A stretch of 64,000 nt of DNA from PALSA-1004 sp963804885 (GCA_963804885.1 CAWDSF010000017.1:1-64000), one strand, 5' to 3'. Counted from the stretch's first letter, positions 9,451-20,127 are shown. Notes: generated by a model not told the origin, from the letters alone. A program made the numbers and translations.

Positions 9451-10477
9451 ATGCACTGCACGTTGCTGATTTCAGATCTGCTGCCGCCATCCGATCTGGG
9501 CGCGGGGCCGTTTGCGGATTTGCGCGTGCCGCATATAAGTATGCTGCTGGCACGCGGTGAAACGGCGCGCCGTCCGCCGCTCGCCAGCGAAGATTGGTTG
9601 TGCGAGCAGTTTGGCGTGCCGACCCAACCCGACCGGCCGCTCGCTGCGCTCATGCTGCAAGCCGACGGCGGCGAACCGCTGCATTATTACTGGCTGTGTG
9701 CCGAACCCGTCCAGCTGCGCGTCGACCGCAATCGCCTGATCGTCGCCGCGCGCGTCGCCGATTACACCGCGGCCGAAGCGAGCGAACTGGTCGCCGCGCT
9801 CAACCGTCATTTCAATGCCGACGGTCTCGAATTCATTGCGCCGACACCGTCGCGCTGGTACGCGCGCACGGCGCGGACGCCCGCCCTTACAACGACGCCG
9901 CTGACGCAGGCTTTGAACCGCAGCAGCAAGCACCACCTGCCGCAAGGCGCCGATGCGCTCGCGTGGCACGGGGTGATGAACGAAGCGCAGATGATATTGC
10001 ACACTCACCCGGTGAACACCGAACGCGAGGCGCGCGGGATCGCCAGCCGCCAACAGCATCTGGTTATGGGGCGGTGGCACGCTGCCCGCGATCACCCCGT
10101 CCGTCTTATACGACCGCTTGGGGCGGCGGGCCCATGTTGCGCGCGCTGGCGCTCGCGGCGGGCATCGCGCACCGCGATTTGCCTGCCAGCAGCGACGAAT
10201 TGCTGTCGCAGCGGGAGGACAATCCCTGGCGGCGCTCGATGCGCCCGCGGATGCGCTGCGCGAGGGCGATTTGGCAGGATGGCACGAGCGCGTGAGCGCC
10301 ATCGATAAGGAGTGGGCACGACCATTGCTGGACGCACTGCGCGCGAAAACGCTCGAACGGCTGACCCTCGTCGCGTGCAATCACGACAGTCTGCTCGAAA
10401 CGACAGTTACGCGCGCGAACCTGGGCAGATTCTGGCGACGGCCGCGACCACTGGCCAGCTACGTGGGCCCAGGGTGA
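9451..10477 (+). CDS. Conserved protein upstream of recJ, phosphoglycerate-mutase-like; several frame breaks
   Basis: A protein of about 341 residues starting MHCTLLISDLLPPSDLGAG and ending PRPLASYVGPG. A conserved core reads AANSIWLWGGGTLP, then PSVLYDRL and GGGPMLRALALAAGI. This is the betaproteobacterial protein found beside recJ and often annotated as phosphoglycerate mutase-like or regulatory; no catalytic residues of either mutase class are evident to me. The frame changes near 10043, 10125 and around 10210 (the last by two bases). The span is one over a multiple of three, which fits four extra bases. Its stop is 7 bases before recJ, so the two are probably an operon. Function is unknown. 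Confidence 0.6.
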
Positions 10478-10484
10478 GAATTCG

Positions 10485-12190
10485 ATGTCATTGAATCTCG
10501 CCAGACGCATTGCGCCGGCCGACACCGCCGCGGCGCTCACCGCAGCCGGCTTTCATCCATTGCTTGCGCAGATTTTCGCGGCGCGCGGCATCACTTCGGC
10601 CCAGCAACTGGCCGCGGACGCGAGCGCGCTGTTCCCGCTCGCGCAGCTGCGCAACGTCGAGCGCATGGCCAGCCTGCTCGCCGATGCGATTGCGGCGCAA
10701 ACAGAAACTGTTGATCGTCGCCGATTACGATTCCGACGGCGCGACGGCGTGCGCGGTCGGCATCCGTGCGCTGCGCGAATTCGGCGCGATCGTCGATTAC
10801 CTGGTGCCGAACCGCTTCGAATACGGCTACGGGCTCACGCCCGAAATCGTCGCGCTCGCGAAAAAGCTCAAGGATCCGGCCATCCTGATCACGGTCGACA
10901 ACGGCATCGCGAGCGTCGACGGCGTCGCCGCCGCGAACGCGCTCGGCATGCGCGTGCTCATTACCGATCATCACTTGCCGGGCGCCGCGCTCCCGGATGC
11001 CTGGTGCATCATCAACCCGAATCAACCGGGCTGCGGCTTCCCGAGCAAGAACCTGGCCGGCGTCGGCGTGATGTTCTACCTGATGCTGGCGCTGCGGGTC
11101 GAGTTGCGCAAACGCGGCGCGTTCGGCGACGGCACGCGGCCGACCAATCTTGGCGCGCTGCTCGATCTCGTCGCGCTCGGCACCGTCGCCGACGTCGTGA
11201 AGCTCGACGACAACAATCGCATTCTCGTGCAGCAGGGTTTGCAGCGGATACGCAGCGGCAAGACCTGGCCCGGCATCGCCGCGTTGCTGCGCATGGCGGG
11301 TCGCGACGCGGCGCGCGCATCGACGTACGATCTCGGCTTCGTGCGTCGGCCCGCGCCTGAATGCCGCCGGCCGGCTCGACGACATGTCGGTCGGCATCGA
11401 ATGCCTGATCACGAACGATCATGGAACGGCCGAGCGCATCGCACGCCAGCTCGACGCACTCAACCGGGAGCGGCGCGCGATCGAGTCCGACATGCACGAA
11501 CACGCGCTGGCCAGCCTGGCCGCGATCACGCCGGAGGACGGCTACAGCCTGTGCATGTTCGAGCCCGGCTGGCACCAGGGCGTGATCGGCATCGTCGCTT
11601 CGCGCCTGAAGGAACGCTTCCACCGGCCCGTCATCGCGTTTGCGCGCGGCAATGACGGCGAAATCAAGGGCTCGGGCCGCTCGATCGGCGCGCTGCACCT
11701 GCGCGACGCGCTCGATCTCGTCGCCAAGCGCGAGCCCGATCTTGATTCTGCGCTTTGGCGGCCACGCCGCGGCAGCCGGGCTCACGCTGCGCGAAACCGA
11801 GTTCGCGCGTTTCCGCGCGGCGTTCGAAAGCGTCGGCCAGGTCATTGCTCTCCGCGGCCGACCTCGAGCGCGTGATCGAAACCGACGGCGCGCTGCCGCT
11901 CGAGCACTGCACGCTCGAAGCCGCGCGCGTGCTCGAGCACCAGGTCTGGGGCCAGGGATTCGCCGCGCCGACGTTCGACGATGAGTTCACGGTCGCGCGC
12001 CAGCGCGTCGTCGGCGAACACCATTTGAAGCTGCGCCTCATGAAAGACAATCGCGAGGTCGAAGCGATGCTGTTCGCGCACGCCGACGCCGCTGCCCGAC
12101 CGCATACATGCCGTTTACCGCCTCGCGGTGAACGAATGGAACGGCGCGCAAACGCTGCAACTCACGATCGAGCACTGGCAAAGCGCGTGA
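10485..12190 (+). CDS. recJ: Single-stranded-DNA-specific 5'-3' exonuclease RecJ; five frame breaks
   Basis: RecJ degrades single-stranded DNA 5' to 3' in recombination and mismatch repair. Motifs spread over several frames are IVADYDSDGATACAVG (motif I), TVDNGIASV, ITDHHLPG (DHH box), NPNQPGCGFPSKNLAGVGV, GPRLNAAGRLDDMS and FGGHAAAAGLTL. The C terminus reads LEHQVWGQGFAAPTFDDEF and ends LTIEHWQSA. Breaks lie near 10693, 11346, 11748, 11846 and 12093. Each is repaired by removing one base, and the 1,706-base span equals a multiple of three plus two, matching five insertions. All catalytic motifs survive, so I read it as an intact gene of about 567 residues damaged by sequence error. Confidence 0.92.
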
Positions 12191-12285
12191 GCAGCGCCGG
12201 ATAATGCGGCGAAATGCGCGGATTTCGCGGCACAGCGTCCTGTATAATCGCGCTTTTTTCGCCGGACACCGCCGCAGAAATCGCC

Positions 12286-13393
12286 ATGGAAGCAGAACAA
12301 CTAAACGCCATCGCCCGGCGGCTCTCGGACCTGTCCCAGCGCAACGCCGAGCTGCGGAGGTATCTTTGACTTCGAAGCCAAGCAGCAGCGCCTCGCCGAA
12401 GTCGTCAAAGCTAGCGGAAGATCCGGCCGTCTGGAGCGACCCGCAAGCGCGCGCAGGATCTCGGCCGCGAGCGCAAAACGCTCGAATCGCTCGTCACCAC
12501 CATGGCGAAGCTCGACCAGGACCTGCGCGACACGAGCGAGCTCTTCACGATGGCGCGCGACGAAAACGACGACGCGACGCTCAGGACCATAGAAGCCGAT
12601 GCGCTCGCGCTGGAAAAAACCGTCGCCGACCTCGAATTCCGGCGCATGTTCTCGAATCCGATGGATCCGAACAACTGCTTCGTCGACATCCAGGCCGGCC
12701 AGGGCGGCACCGAAGCGCAGGACTGGACGCAGACGCTGGAGCGCATGTATCTGCGGTATTGCGAGCGCAAAGGATTTCGCGTCGAACTGCTCGAGGAATC
12801 GCCGGGCGACGTCGCCGGCATTAAAAGCGCGACGCTCAAGGTCACCGGCGACTATGCGTTCGGCCATCTGCGCACCGAAACCGGCGTGCACCGGCTCGTG
12901 CGCAAATCGCCGTTCGATTCCAACAACCGGCGCCACACGTCGTTCGCGAGCGTGTTCGTCTATCCCGAAATCGACGACACCATCGAGATCGAGATCAACC
13001 CCGCCGATTTGCGCGTCGACACGTTTCGCGCGTCCGGCGCCGGCGGCCAGCACATCAACAAGACGGATTCCGCGATCCGCATCACGCATGCGCCGTCGCG
13101 GCATCGTGGTGCAATGCCAGAGCGACCGCTCGCAGCACCGCAACCGCGCCGAGGCGATGGCGATGCTGAAGTCCCGCCTCTACGAGCTCGAAATCCGCAA
13201 GCGCAACGAAGAAAAACAGGCGCTCGAGGATACCAAGACCGATATCGGCTGGGGCCACCAGATCCGCTCGTACGTGCTCGACCAGTCGCGGATCAAGGAT
13301 TTGCGCACCAACGTCGAAATCGGCAATACGCAATCCGTGCTCGACGGCAATCTCGACGACTTCATCACCGCGAGCCTGAAGCAGGGTATATAG
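12286..13393 (+). CDS. prfB: Peptide chain release factor 2 with programmed +1 frameshift
   Basis: RF2 recognises UGA and UAA stops and triggers peptide release. Translation starts at 12286 (MEAEQLNAIARRL), reaches an in-frame UGA after 27 codons and continues in the +1 frame, the classical autoregulatory prfB site. Downstream are SPFDSNNRRHT (the stop-codon tripeptide region) and GAGGQHINKTDSAIRITH, holding the catalytic GGQ. Three further breaks (about 12405, 12447 and 13097) are not programmed; each disappears if one base is removed. The span is one over a multiple of three, matching the natural shift plus three insertions. It is followed 9 bases later by lysS, the usual betaproteobacterial order. 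A TATAAT at 12243-12248 may be its -10 box. Confidence 0.94.
12352..12370 (+). promoter_or_regulatory. Programmed +1 frameshift site of prfB
   Basis: The mRNA reads an internal Shine-Dalgarno-like GGAGG, then TAT CTT TGA C. Spacing is as in the known RF2 site: the slippery CTT lies directly before the UGA stop (12367-12369), and the SD-like element sits three bases ahead of it. Scarcity of RF2 lets the ribosome slip from CTT onto TTT and restores RF2 synthesis. Confidence 0.93.
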
Positions 13394-13402
13394 GACCTAC
13401 GC

Positions 13403-14929
13403 ATGAGCGATCAACCCGTTGCACCCGAAACGCCGCAAGCGCCGGCCGTCGACGAAAACCAGATCATCGCCGAGCGGCGCGCCAAGCTGCAGGCATTGCG
13501 CGCCAAAGGCAACGCGTATCCGAACAAGTTCTGGCGCGAGAACCTTATGCCGGCGATCTCGCTGAAAAATACGAGGACCGCGATCGCGACTGGCTGGACG
13601 TGAACCCGGTGGTGGTCAAAGTCGCCGGCCGCATGATGTTGAAGCGCGTGATGGGCAAGGCGAGCTTCGCCACAATTGCAGGATATCGAGCGGCAGCATC
13701 CAGCTTTATATCACCGACAGCTATCCGGGCAAGGAGCAGCACGCGGAATTCAAGCATTACGATACCGGCGATATCCTGGGCATCGAAGGCGTGCTCGTTC
13801 AAGACCAAGACCAACGAACTGACGGTACGCGTCAAGAACATCGTGATGCTCGCCAAGTCGCTGCGCCCGCTGCCGGAAAAGTTCCACGGCCTGACCGACC
13901 AGGAGCAGCGCTACCGCCAGCGCTATCTCGACCTGATCGCGAACGAGGACACGCGCCTGCGCTTCATCCAGCGCTCGCGCATCATCCAGGCGATGCGCGA
14001 TTTTTTCCTCGCGAAGCGCTACCTCGAAGTCGAAACGCCGATGATGCATTCGATTCCGGGCGGCGCGTCCGCGCGGCCGTTCGTCACCCATCACAACGCG
14101 CTCGACATGCAGCTCTACCTGCGCATCGCGCCCGAGCTCTATCTGAAGCGGCTGGTGGTCGGCGGATTCGAAAAGGTGTTCGAGATCAACCGCAATTTCC
14201 GCAACGAAGGCATTTCGACGCGCCACAATCCCGAATTCACGATGCTGGAGTTCTATTGCGCGCACCGCGACTACCATTACCTGATGGCGTGCATCGAGCA
14301 GCTTTTCCGCGAGGTTGCGAGCAAGGCGCTCGGGGTCACCACCATCACCTACCAGGGCCGCGAGATCGACCTGATGAAACCGTTCGCGCGCATCACCATC
14401 ACCGACGCGATCAAGCAGTACCATCCGGAAATCACCGACGAAATACTCGGCAACCGCGAGGCGCTGATCGCCCGGCTGAACGAGCTCAAAATTGCGATTC
14501 CGCCCACAGGACGGCATCTATGCCCTGCAGCTGACGCTGTTCGAGAACACAGTGGAATCGCAGCTCTTCGAGCCGACGTTCATTTATCACTACCCGGCCG
14601 AAGTGTCGCCGCTCGCGCGCCGCGACGACGACCATCCCGAGTTCACCGAGCGCTTCGAGCTGTACATGGCCGGCCGCGAGATCGCCAACGGGTTCTCCGA
14701 GCTGAACGATCCCGAAGACCAGGCGCAGCGCTTCCTCGAGCAGGCCAAGCAAAAAGAAGCCGGCGACCAGGAAGCGATGCATTACGACGCCGATTACATC
14801 CGCGCGCTCGAATACGGCCTGCCGCCGACCGCCGGCGCCGGCATCGGCATCGACCGGTTCGTGATGCTGCTGACCGACAGCGCGAGCATCCGCGACGTCA
14901 TTCTGTTTCCGCAGATGCGTCCCGAATAA
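13403..14929 (+). CDS. lysS: Lysyl-tRNA synthetase, class II; several frame breaks
   Basis: Charges tRNA-Lys. The N-terminal anticodon-binding OB fold is split over frames (YAGDLAEKYEDRD, GRMMLKRVMGKASFATI, then SIQLYITDSYPG). The catalytic core is continuous: FHGLTDQEQRYRQRYLDL, motif 2 FRNEGISTRHNPEF, EFTERFELYMAGREIANG and motif 3 GAGIGIDRFVMLLTDS. Breaks are near 13550, 13675, 13690, 13797 and 14507. Four are single extra bases. The first, at 13550, is either two extra bases or one missing base; the total length is a multiple of three, which allows either. The product would be about 507 residues, normal for LysRS. Being essential, it is strong evidence that the breaks are sequence errors. 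Confidence 0.92.
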
Positions 14930-14948
14930 GTCTCCGCACGGCCGCCTC

Positions 14949-16916
14949 ATGAGCACCCCGGTCTGGCAACCTTCCGCGGCAGCGATCGCCGCCTGCAACA
15001 TGACAGCGCTTCATGCGCGCGGCCGCAGCGCGAATATGCGGTAAGCCTCCCCGATTACGCGGCGCTGCATGCATGGTCGGTGACCGAGCCGGAGCAATTC
15101 AACCGGCTGCTGTGGGACTTCTGCGGCGTGGTCGCCGAGCGCCAAGGGGACGTCGCGCTCGAGCATGCGGACCGCATGCCCGGCGCGCGCTGGTTCCCGC
15201 AGGCGCGCCTGAATTTCGCCGAAAACCTGCTGCAACGGCGCGACGCCGAAACCGCTATCGTGTTCTGGGGCGAGGACCGCGTAAAAAGCAGCGTGACTTA
15301 CGCCGAGCTGTACCACGAAGTGTCGCGGCTCGCGCAGGCACTGCGCGCGTGCGGCATCAAGCCGGGCGACCGCGTCGCCGCGTACATGCCCAATCTTCCC
15401 GGCACCATCATCGCGATGCTCGCTGCGACCAGCATCGGCGCGATCTGGTCGTCGTGCTCGCCGGATTTCGGCGTGCAGGGCGTGCTCGACCGCTTCAGCC
15501 AGATCGAGCCGCGCATCCTCTTTTCCGCCGACGGCTACTTCTACAACGGCAAGACGATAGACGTGCTGCCGCGTCTCGCGGAAATCGCCGCGGCGCTGCC
15601 GTCGGTCGAAAAAGTGATCGTCGTGCCCTACACGCAGCGCTCGCCCGCGATCGGCCCGGTGCCGCGCGCAGTCGACGTCCACGCGTTCATGGCGCCCTAT
15701 CGCGCGCGCACCATCGAGTTCGCGCAGCTACCGTTCAACCATCCGCTCTACATCATGTTTTCGTCCGGCACCACGGGCGTGCCCAAGTGCATCGTCCACG
15801 GCGCGGGCGGCACGCTGCTGCAGCATTTCAAAGAGCAGGCGATGCACGCCGACCTCAAACGCGGCGACCGCCTGTTCTATTTCACGACGTGCGGCTGGAT
15901 GATGTGGAACTGGCTCGTCACCGGGCTCGCGTCCGGCGCGACGCTGCTGCTCTACGACGGCTCGCCGTTCGTCGGCAACGGCAACATTCTGTTCGATTTC
16001 GCGGACGCCAGCGGCATGACGGTGTTCGGCACCTCGGCCAAATTCATCGATGCAATCGCCAAGGCCGGCTTGCGGCCCGCGCAAACGCACAAGCTCGACA
16101 CCGTTCGCCTCGTGATCTCGACCGGTTCGCCGCTCGTGGCCGAAGGCTACGACTACGTCTACGCGCACATCAAGCGCGACGTGATGCTCGCCTCGATGTC
16201 CGGCGGCACCGACATCATGGGGACTTTCGTGTCCGGCTGCCCGCTGTTGCCCGTGTGGCGCGGCGAAATCCAGTGCGCGACGCTCGGCATGCAGGTCGAG
16301 GTGTTCGACGATGAAGGCCGAGCAGCTGCGCGGCGCGAAAGGCGAGCTCGTGTGCACCGCGCCGTTTCCGTCGATGCCGGTCGGTTTCTGGAACGATCCC
16401 GGGGACGCGAAATACCACGCCGCTTACTTCGAGAAATATCCGAACGTATGGTGCCACGGCGATTACGTCGAAATCACCGAGCACGGCGGCATGATCATTT
16501 ACGGCCGCTCGGACGCGGTGCTGAACCCTGGCGGCGTGCGCATCGGCACCGCCGAAATCTACCGCCAGGTCGAGCAGCTCGACGAAGTCGTCGAAAGCTT
16601 AGTGATCGGACAGGATTGGCCGCTACAGAATCCGACCGACGTGCGCGTTGTGCTTTTCGTGCGCCTGCGCGACGGGCTCAAGCTCGACGAAGCGCTGATC
16701 GAGCGCATCAAGCAGCATATCCGCGCCAACACCACGCCGCGCCACGTGCCGGCAAGGGTCGTGCAGGTCGCGGATATCCCGCGCACCAAGAGCGGCAAAA
16801 TCGTCGAGCTCGCCGTGCGGCACGTCGTGCATCACCGGCCGGTGAAAAATGTGGAGGCGCTCGCCAATCCCGAGGCGCTGGAGCTGTTTCGCGATCGCGT
16901 CGAGCTCACGACCTGA
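14949..16916 (+). CDS. aacS: Acetoacetyl-CoA synthetase; three frame breaks
   Basis: Activates acetoacetate with ATP and CoA, returning ketone bodies or PHB breakdown products to acetoacetyl-CoA. The N terminus MSTPVWQPS changes frame near 14990 and 15033. A long continuous block then has FAENLLQRRD, YMPNLPGTIIAMLAATSIGA, the AMP-binding loop SSGTTGVPKCIVHG and the family-specific TTCGWMMWNWLV. A third break near 16318 leads into GFWNDPGDAKYHAAYF, IYGRSDAVLNPGGVRIGTAE and the C-terminal lysine region DIPRTKSGKIVELAVR. Length is a multiple of three, matching three insertions, giving about 654 residues. It follows lysS by 19 bases. Together with phaC/phaB it suggests an active PHB cycle. Confidence 0.92.
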
Positions 16917-16994
16917 TGTTGTGAATTAGTGCGCACCGGCGCAGCGGCGGCACGGATTATAATATTCGCGCATCATGATCCAGGGAGGAGCGCG

Positions 16995-17528
16995 ATGAAA
17001 CGCCAGCAACAATTCCTGCGGGGTGCGGCGCTTGCGGGCGCCTTGTCTTGTGCGGCATTCGCCCAGGATTACCGCTATCCAGGCGCCGACGATGCGGCAC
17101 GCCAGACGGCGCCGCAACCGGTGCAGGTCCAGCCAGCGCCCGTCCAGCAGCAGGTGCCGCCCGCCACCGTTGCGCCGGCCCCACCCCCACCCCAATGTGC
17201 GACCTGCGGGACCGTGGACTCGATACGCATTACGGAAAAAGCCGGCGAAGGCAGCGCGGTCGGATTGATCGCCGGCGGTCTCCTGGGCGGGCTGGTCGGC
17301 CATCAAATCGGCCAAGGCCGCGGCAACACGGCCGCGACCATCGTGGGCGCCGCCGGGGGCGCCTATGCCGGCCACCAAGTCGAGAAAAACGCCAAGCGGA
17401 CGCTGCATTACGACGTGACCGTGCGCATGGATGACGGCACGCTGCGCACGATCGGCTACGACGTCGAACCGGGCTTTCGCAGCGGCGACAAAGTACGTTT
17501 CATCGACGGCCGTTTGACCCGCATCTAA
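16995..17528 (+). CDS. Glycine-zipper 2TM outer-membrane-type protein
   Basis: A 177-residue exported protein with signal peptide (LAGALSCAAFAQ) and a proline/glutamine-rich linker at residues about 35-70. A glycine-zipper hairpin follows (SAVGLIAGGLLGGLVGHQIG and TAATIVGAAGGAYAGHQVEK), then a small beta-rich C-terminal domain (YDVTVRMDDGTLRTIGY). This is the SlyB / 17-kDa-antigen type arrangement, usually at the outer membrane and linked to envelope stability. There is no lipobox cysteine at the signal cleavage site. A strong GGGAGGAG ribosome site precedes the ATG, and a TATAAT at 16958-16963 may be its -10 box, so it is probably a single-gene unit. Confidence 0.8.
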   Translation: MKRQQQFLRGAALAGALSCAAFAQDYRYPGADDAARQTAPQPVQVQPAPVQQQVPPATVAPAPPPPQCATCGTVDSIRITEKAGEGSAVGLIAGGLLGGLVGHQIGQGRGNTAATIVGAAGGAYAGHQVEKNAKRTLHYDVTVRMDDGTLRTIGYDVEPGFRSGDKVRFIDGRLTRI

Positions 17529-17575
17529 GCCGGGCCGGCGCCGCCAACCGCCCGCGCCGCCGGGGCGAAATCAGA

Positions 17576-18394
17576 TCAGTTGATGTTCCAGATCTGCCAC
17601 CAGGAAGTGCCCTTCGAGACCCCCTTGCCGGACAAGTACTTGCTGTCCGGGAAATTGGTCTTCATGACGCGCTCGGCGTCATTGCGCAGATCGGTCATGC
17701 CGAGCTTGTCGTAGGCCTGCACGAGGATCAGCAGGCCCTCCTCGTTCGCGGGCGCATTCGGGTAGGTTTTCAGCGCATATTGCACGCGGTTCGCCGCGGC
17801 GACGTAGGCGCCGCGTTTCATGTAGTACTTGGCCACGTGGACTTCGTGCGCCGCGAGCGAATTGACGAGGTAGCTCATGCGATCGATCGAATCCTGCGCA
17901 TATTTGCTATTCGGAAAGCGCTGGACCAGGTCGCGGAACGCATCGAACGACTCGCGCGACGATTTCGGATCGCGCTCCGTCATGTCCTGGCCGGAAAATT
18001 TGCTCACCAAACTGCCGAGTATGCCCAAGTCCTCGTTGAAGTTGGCGAGCCCCTTCAGGTAGTACGCGTAGTCGACGCTCGGATGATTCGGATGCAGCTT
18101 GATGAACCGGTCGGCGGCGGCGAGCGCCGAGGCGACGTCTTTGTCCCGGTAGTACGCATACGCGATCTCGAGCTGCGCCTGCTGCGCGTAGCGCCCGTAC
18201 GGGTAGCGCGCCTCGAGCTTCTCATAAAGCTTGATGGCTTTTTCGTAGTTGCCTTCGTTCAGATTGGACTTGGCTTCCGAGTACAGCTTGTTCGCCGACC
18301 AGCCCCTGGTTTCGTCGTCATTCTGCGCCGGCAGCAACCCGCAACCTGCCAGGCACAGCGCGAGAATTAACGCTAAACTTGAACGCATAACCAT
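17576..18394 (-). CDS. bamD: Outer membrane protein assembly lipoprotein BamD
   Basis: A 272-residue lipoprotein of the Bam complex that inserts beta-barrels into the outer membrane. Lipobox LCLAGCG at about residues 14-20, then TPR-like repeats (YSEAKSNLNEGNYEKAIKLY, YPYGRYAQQAQLEIAYAYY, HPNHPSVDYAYYLKGL) typical of BamD. The frame is intact. Its start codon overlaps the rluD start on the other strand. Two in-frame ATGs (18394 and 18388) are possible; the second would free the overlap. Confidence 0.94.
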   Translation of the reverse strand: MVMRSSLALILALCLAGCGLLPAQNDDETRGWSANKLYSEAKSNLNEGNYEKAIKLYEKLEARYPYGRYAQQAQLEIAYAYYRDKDVASALAAADRFIKLHPNHPSVDYAYYLKGLANFNEDLGILGSLVSKFSGQDMTERDPKSSRESFDAFRDLVQRFPNSKYAQDSIDRMSYLVNSLAAHEVHVAKYYMKRGAYVAAANRVQYALKTYPNAPANEEGLLILVQAYDKLGMTDLRNDAERVMKTNFPDSKYLSGKGVSKGTSWWQIWNIN

Positions 18395-19361
18395 GATCCT
18401 TGCGCGGAAATCGACAAATTATAGCGCATCCCCAACCGTCGATCTCGTGCGGCTGGTGCTGCCCGTGACGTGCGCCGGCCAGCGTTTAGACCAGGCATTG
18501 TCGACTTTGTTGCCGCAATTTTCGCGCAGCCGGCTGGCCCAATGGATACGTGACCGGCACGTCGAGCTCGACGGCAAGGCCGCGCTGCCCAAGACCAAAG
18601 TATGGGGCGGCGAACAGGTGTCGGTGCAGCCGGTCGCCGATCCGGCAGCCAGCGCCGCAACCGCCGAAGCAATCGCGCTCGACGTGGTGCACGAAGACGC
18701 GGCCGTGCTCGTGATCAACAAACCGGCCGGGCTCGTCGTCCATCCCGGCCGCGGCAACTGGAGCGGCACGCTGCTCAACGCGCTGCTCGCCCATGCGCCG
18801 CAACTCGCGACCTTGCCGCGGGCGGGGATCGTGCACCGGCTCGACAAGGAAACAAGCGGCTTGCTGGTCGTTGCCAAGTCGCTCGAGGCCCAGACCAGTC
18901 TCGTGCGCCAGCTGCAGGCGCGCACGGTCAGGCGCGAGTACCTCACCATGGTCCACGGCCGGGTCGCACGCGGCGGCAAGGTCGAAGCGCCGATCGGCCG
19001 CCATCCGAAACAGCGCACGCGCATGGCGGTGGCGGCGCGCGGCCGCCCTTCCGTCACCCATTACGAAGTGCTGCGCCATTTCGTGCATGCGACGTTATTG
19101 CGCTGCAAACTCGAGACCGGGCGCACGCACCAGATCCGCGTGCATATGCAGTCGCTCGGCCATCCGCTGGTCGGCGATCCCGTGTACGGTAAAAAACGCA
19201 CCGCCGATCCGCTGCTCGGCGCCTTCCTGCGCCAGGCATTGCATGCCGAGCGCCTCGCATTCATTCATCCGGTGAGCCTCACGGCCGTCGAGTGGCAGGC
19301 TCCGCCGCCCGCCGACATGCGCGCGCTGATCGCGGCGCTCGAAGCGCAGGTGTCCGCATGA
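18393..19361 (+). CDS. rluD: 23S rRNA pseudouridine synthase RluD
   Basis: A 322-residue synthase forming pseudouridines in helix 69 of 23S rRNA. An N-terminal S4-like RNA-binding domain (QRLDQALSTLLPQFSRSRLA) is followed by VINKPAGLVVHPGRGN and the catalytic motif HRLDKETSGLLVVAK with its aspartate. LETGRTHQIRVHMQSLGHPL closes the core. The ATG at 18393 overlaps the bamD start on the other strand by two bases. Its stop overlaps the pgeF start (ATGA), so rluD-pgeF is a coupled pair. Confidence 0.93.
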   Translation: MILARKSTNYSASPTVDLVRLVLPVTCAGQRLDQALSTLLPQFSRSRLAQWIRDRHVELDGKAALPKTKVWGGEQVSVQPVADPAASAATAEAIALDVVHEDAAVLVINKPAGLVVHPGRGNWSGTLLNALLAHAPQLATLPRAGIVHRLDKETSGLLVVAKSLEAQTSLVRQLQARTVRREYLTMVHGRVARGGKVEAPIGRHPKQRTRMAVAARGRPSVTHYEVLRHFVHATLLRCKLETGRTHQIRVHMQSLGHPLVGDPVYGKKRTADPLLGAFLRQALHAERLAFIHPVSLTAVEWQAPPPADMRALIAALEAQVSA

Positions 19362-20098
19362 GCGCCGCGGCCGACTGGATAGTGCCGGACTGGCCGGCGC
19401 CCGCGCGCGTGCGCAGCCTGATTACGACGCGCCGGGGTGGCGTCAGCACCGGCGCGCATGCGAGCTTTAACTTAGGCTTGCGCGCCGACGATGATCCGCG
19501 CGCGGTGGCGGCGAATCGCGCCGCGTTGCGCGAGCACCTGCCGCAGGATCCCGTCTGGCTAAAGCAAGTGCATGGTGCAAGCGCCGTGCGCGCCGATGCA
19601 GTCACCGACTCGCCCGAGGCCGACGCTGCTTACACGCGCCGCGCTGAAACGGTGTGCGCGGTCATGGTCGCCGACTGCATGCCGGTGCTGTTGTGCGATA
19701 CGCAGGCGAGCGTCGTGGCGATTGCGCATGCCGGCTGGCGCGGCTTGAGCGCGGGCGTGATCGAGAACACGATTGCGGCGATGGGTGTCAAGGCGAACGA
19801 CCTGCTCGCATTTCTCGGCCCGGCGATCGGGCCGGCCGCTTTCGAAGTCGGCGCGGACGTGCGCGATGCGTTTCTTGCCGCCGACGCTGCTGCCGCGGCC
19901 GCATTCACGCCGCACCGCGAAGGAAAATGGCTGGCGGACCTGTTTCTGCTCGGGGGCCAGCGTCTCGCCCGCGCGGGCGTGCATCGCATCTACGGCGGCG
20001 GGCTATGTACCTTCAGCGACCCCGCGCGTTTTTATTCGTATCGGCGCGATCGCACGACAGGCCGCATGGCAGCGTTGATCTGGCTGGCTGACGCCTGA
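19358..20098 (+). CDS. pgeF: Peptidoglycan editing factor PgeF / YfiH-family multicopper-like oxidase
   Basis: A 246-residue cytoplasmic protein with DUF152/YfiH motifs: TTRRGGVSTG, the histidine of LKQVHGA, VADCMPVLLCD (zinc cysteine) and HAGWRGLSAGV. Members act on UDP-MurNAc-L-Ser errors in peptidoglycan or as purine nucleoside phosphorylases or polyphenol oxidases, so the exact activity is not settled. It is translationally coupled to rluD by an ATGA overlap, a common arrangement in proteobacteria. Confidence 0.9.
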   Translation: MSAAADWIVPDWPAPARVRSLITTRRGGVSTGAHASFNLGLRADDDPRAVAANRAALREHLPQDPVWLKQVHGASAVRADAVTDSPEADAAYTRRAETVCAVMVADCMPVLLCDTQASVVAIAHAGWRGLSAGVIENTIAAMGVKANDLLAFLGPAIGPAAFEVGADVRDAFLAADAAAAAAFTPHREGKWLADLFLLGGQRLARAGVHRIYGGGLCTFSDPARFYSYRRDRTTGRMAALIWLADA

Positions 20099-20127
20099 CA
20101 AATAGCGGCAGTCCGCGGCGCGTCGTT

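Noticed and set aside
10485..16916. Extensive programmed ribosomal frameshifting in recJ, lysS and aacS
   Set aside because: Junctions share no slippery sequence or stimulatory element, and these genes are in a single frame in known bacteria; only the prfB site fits a known mechanism.
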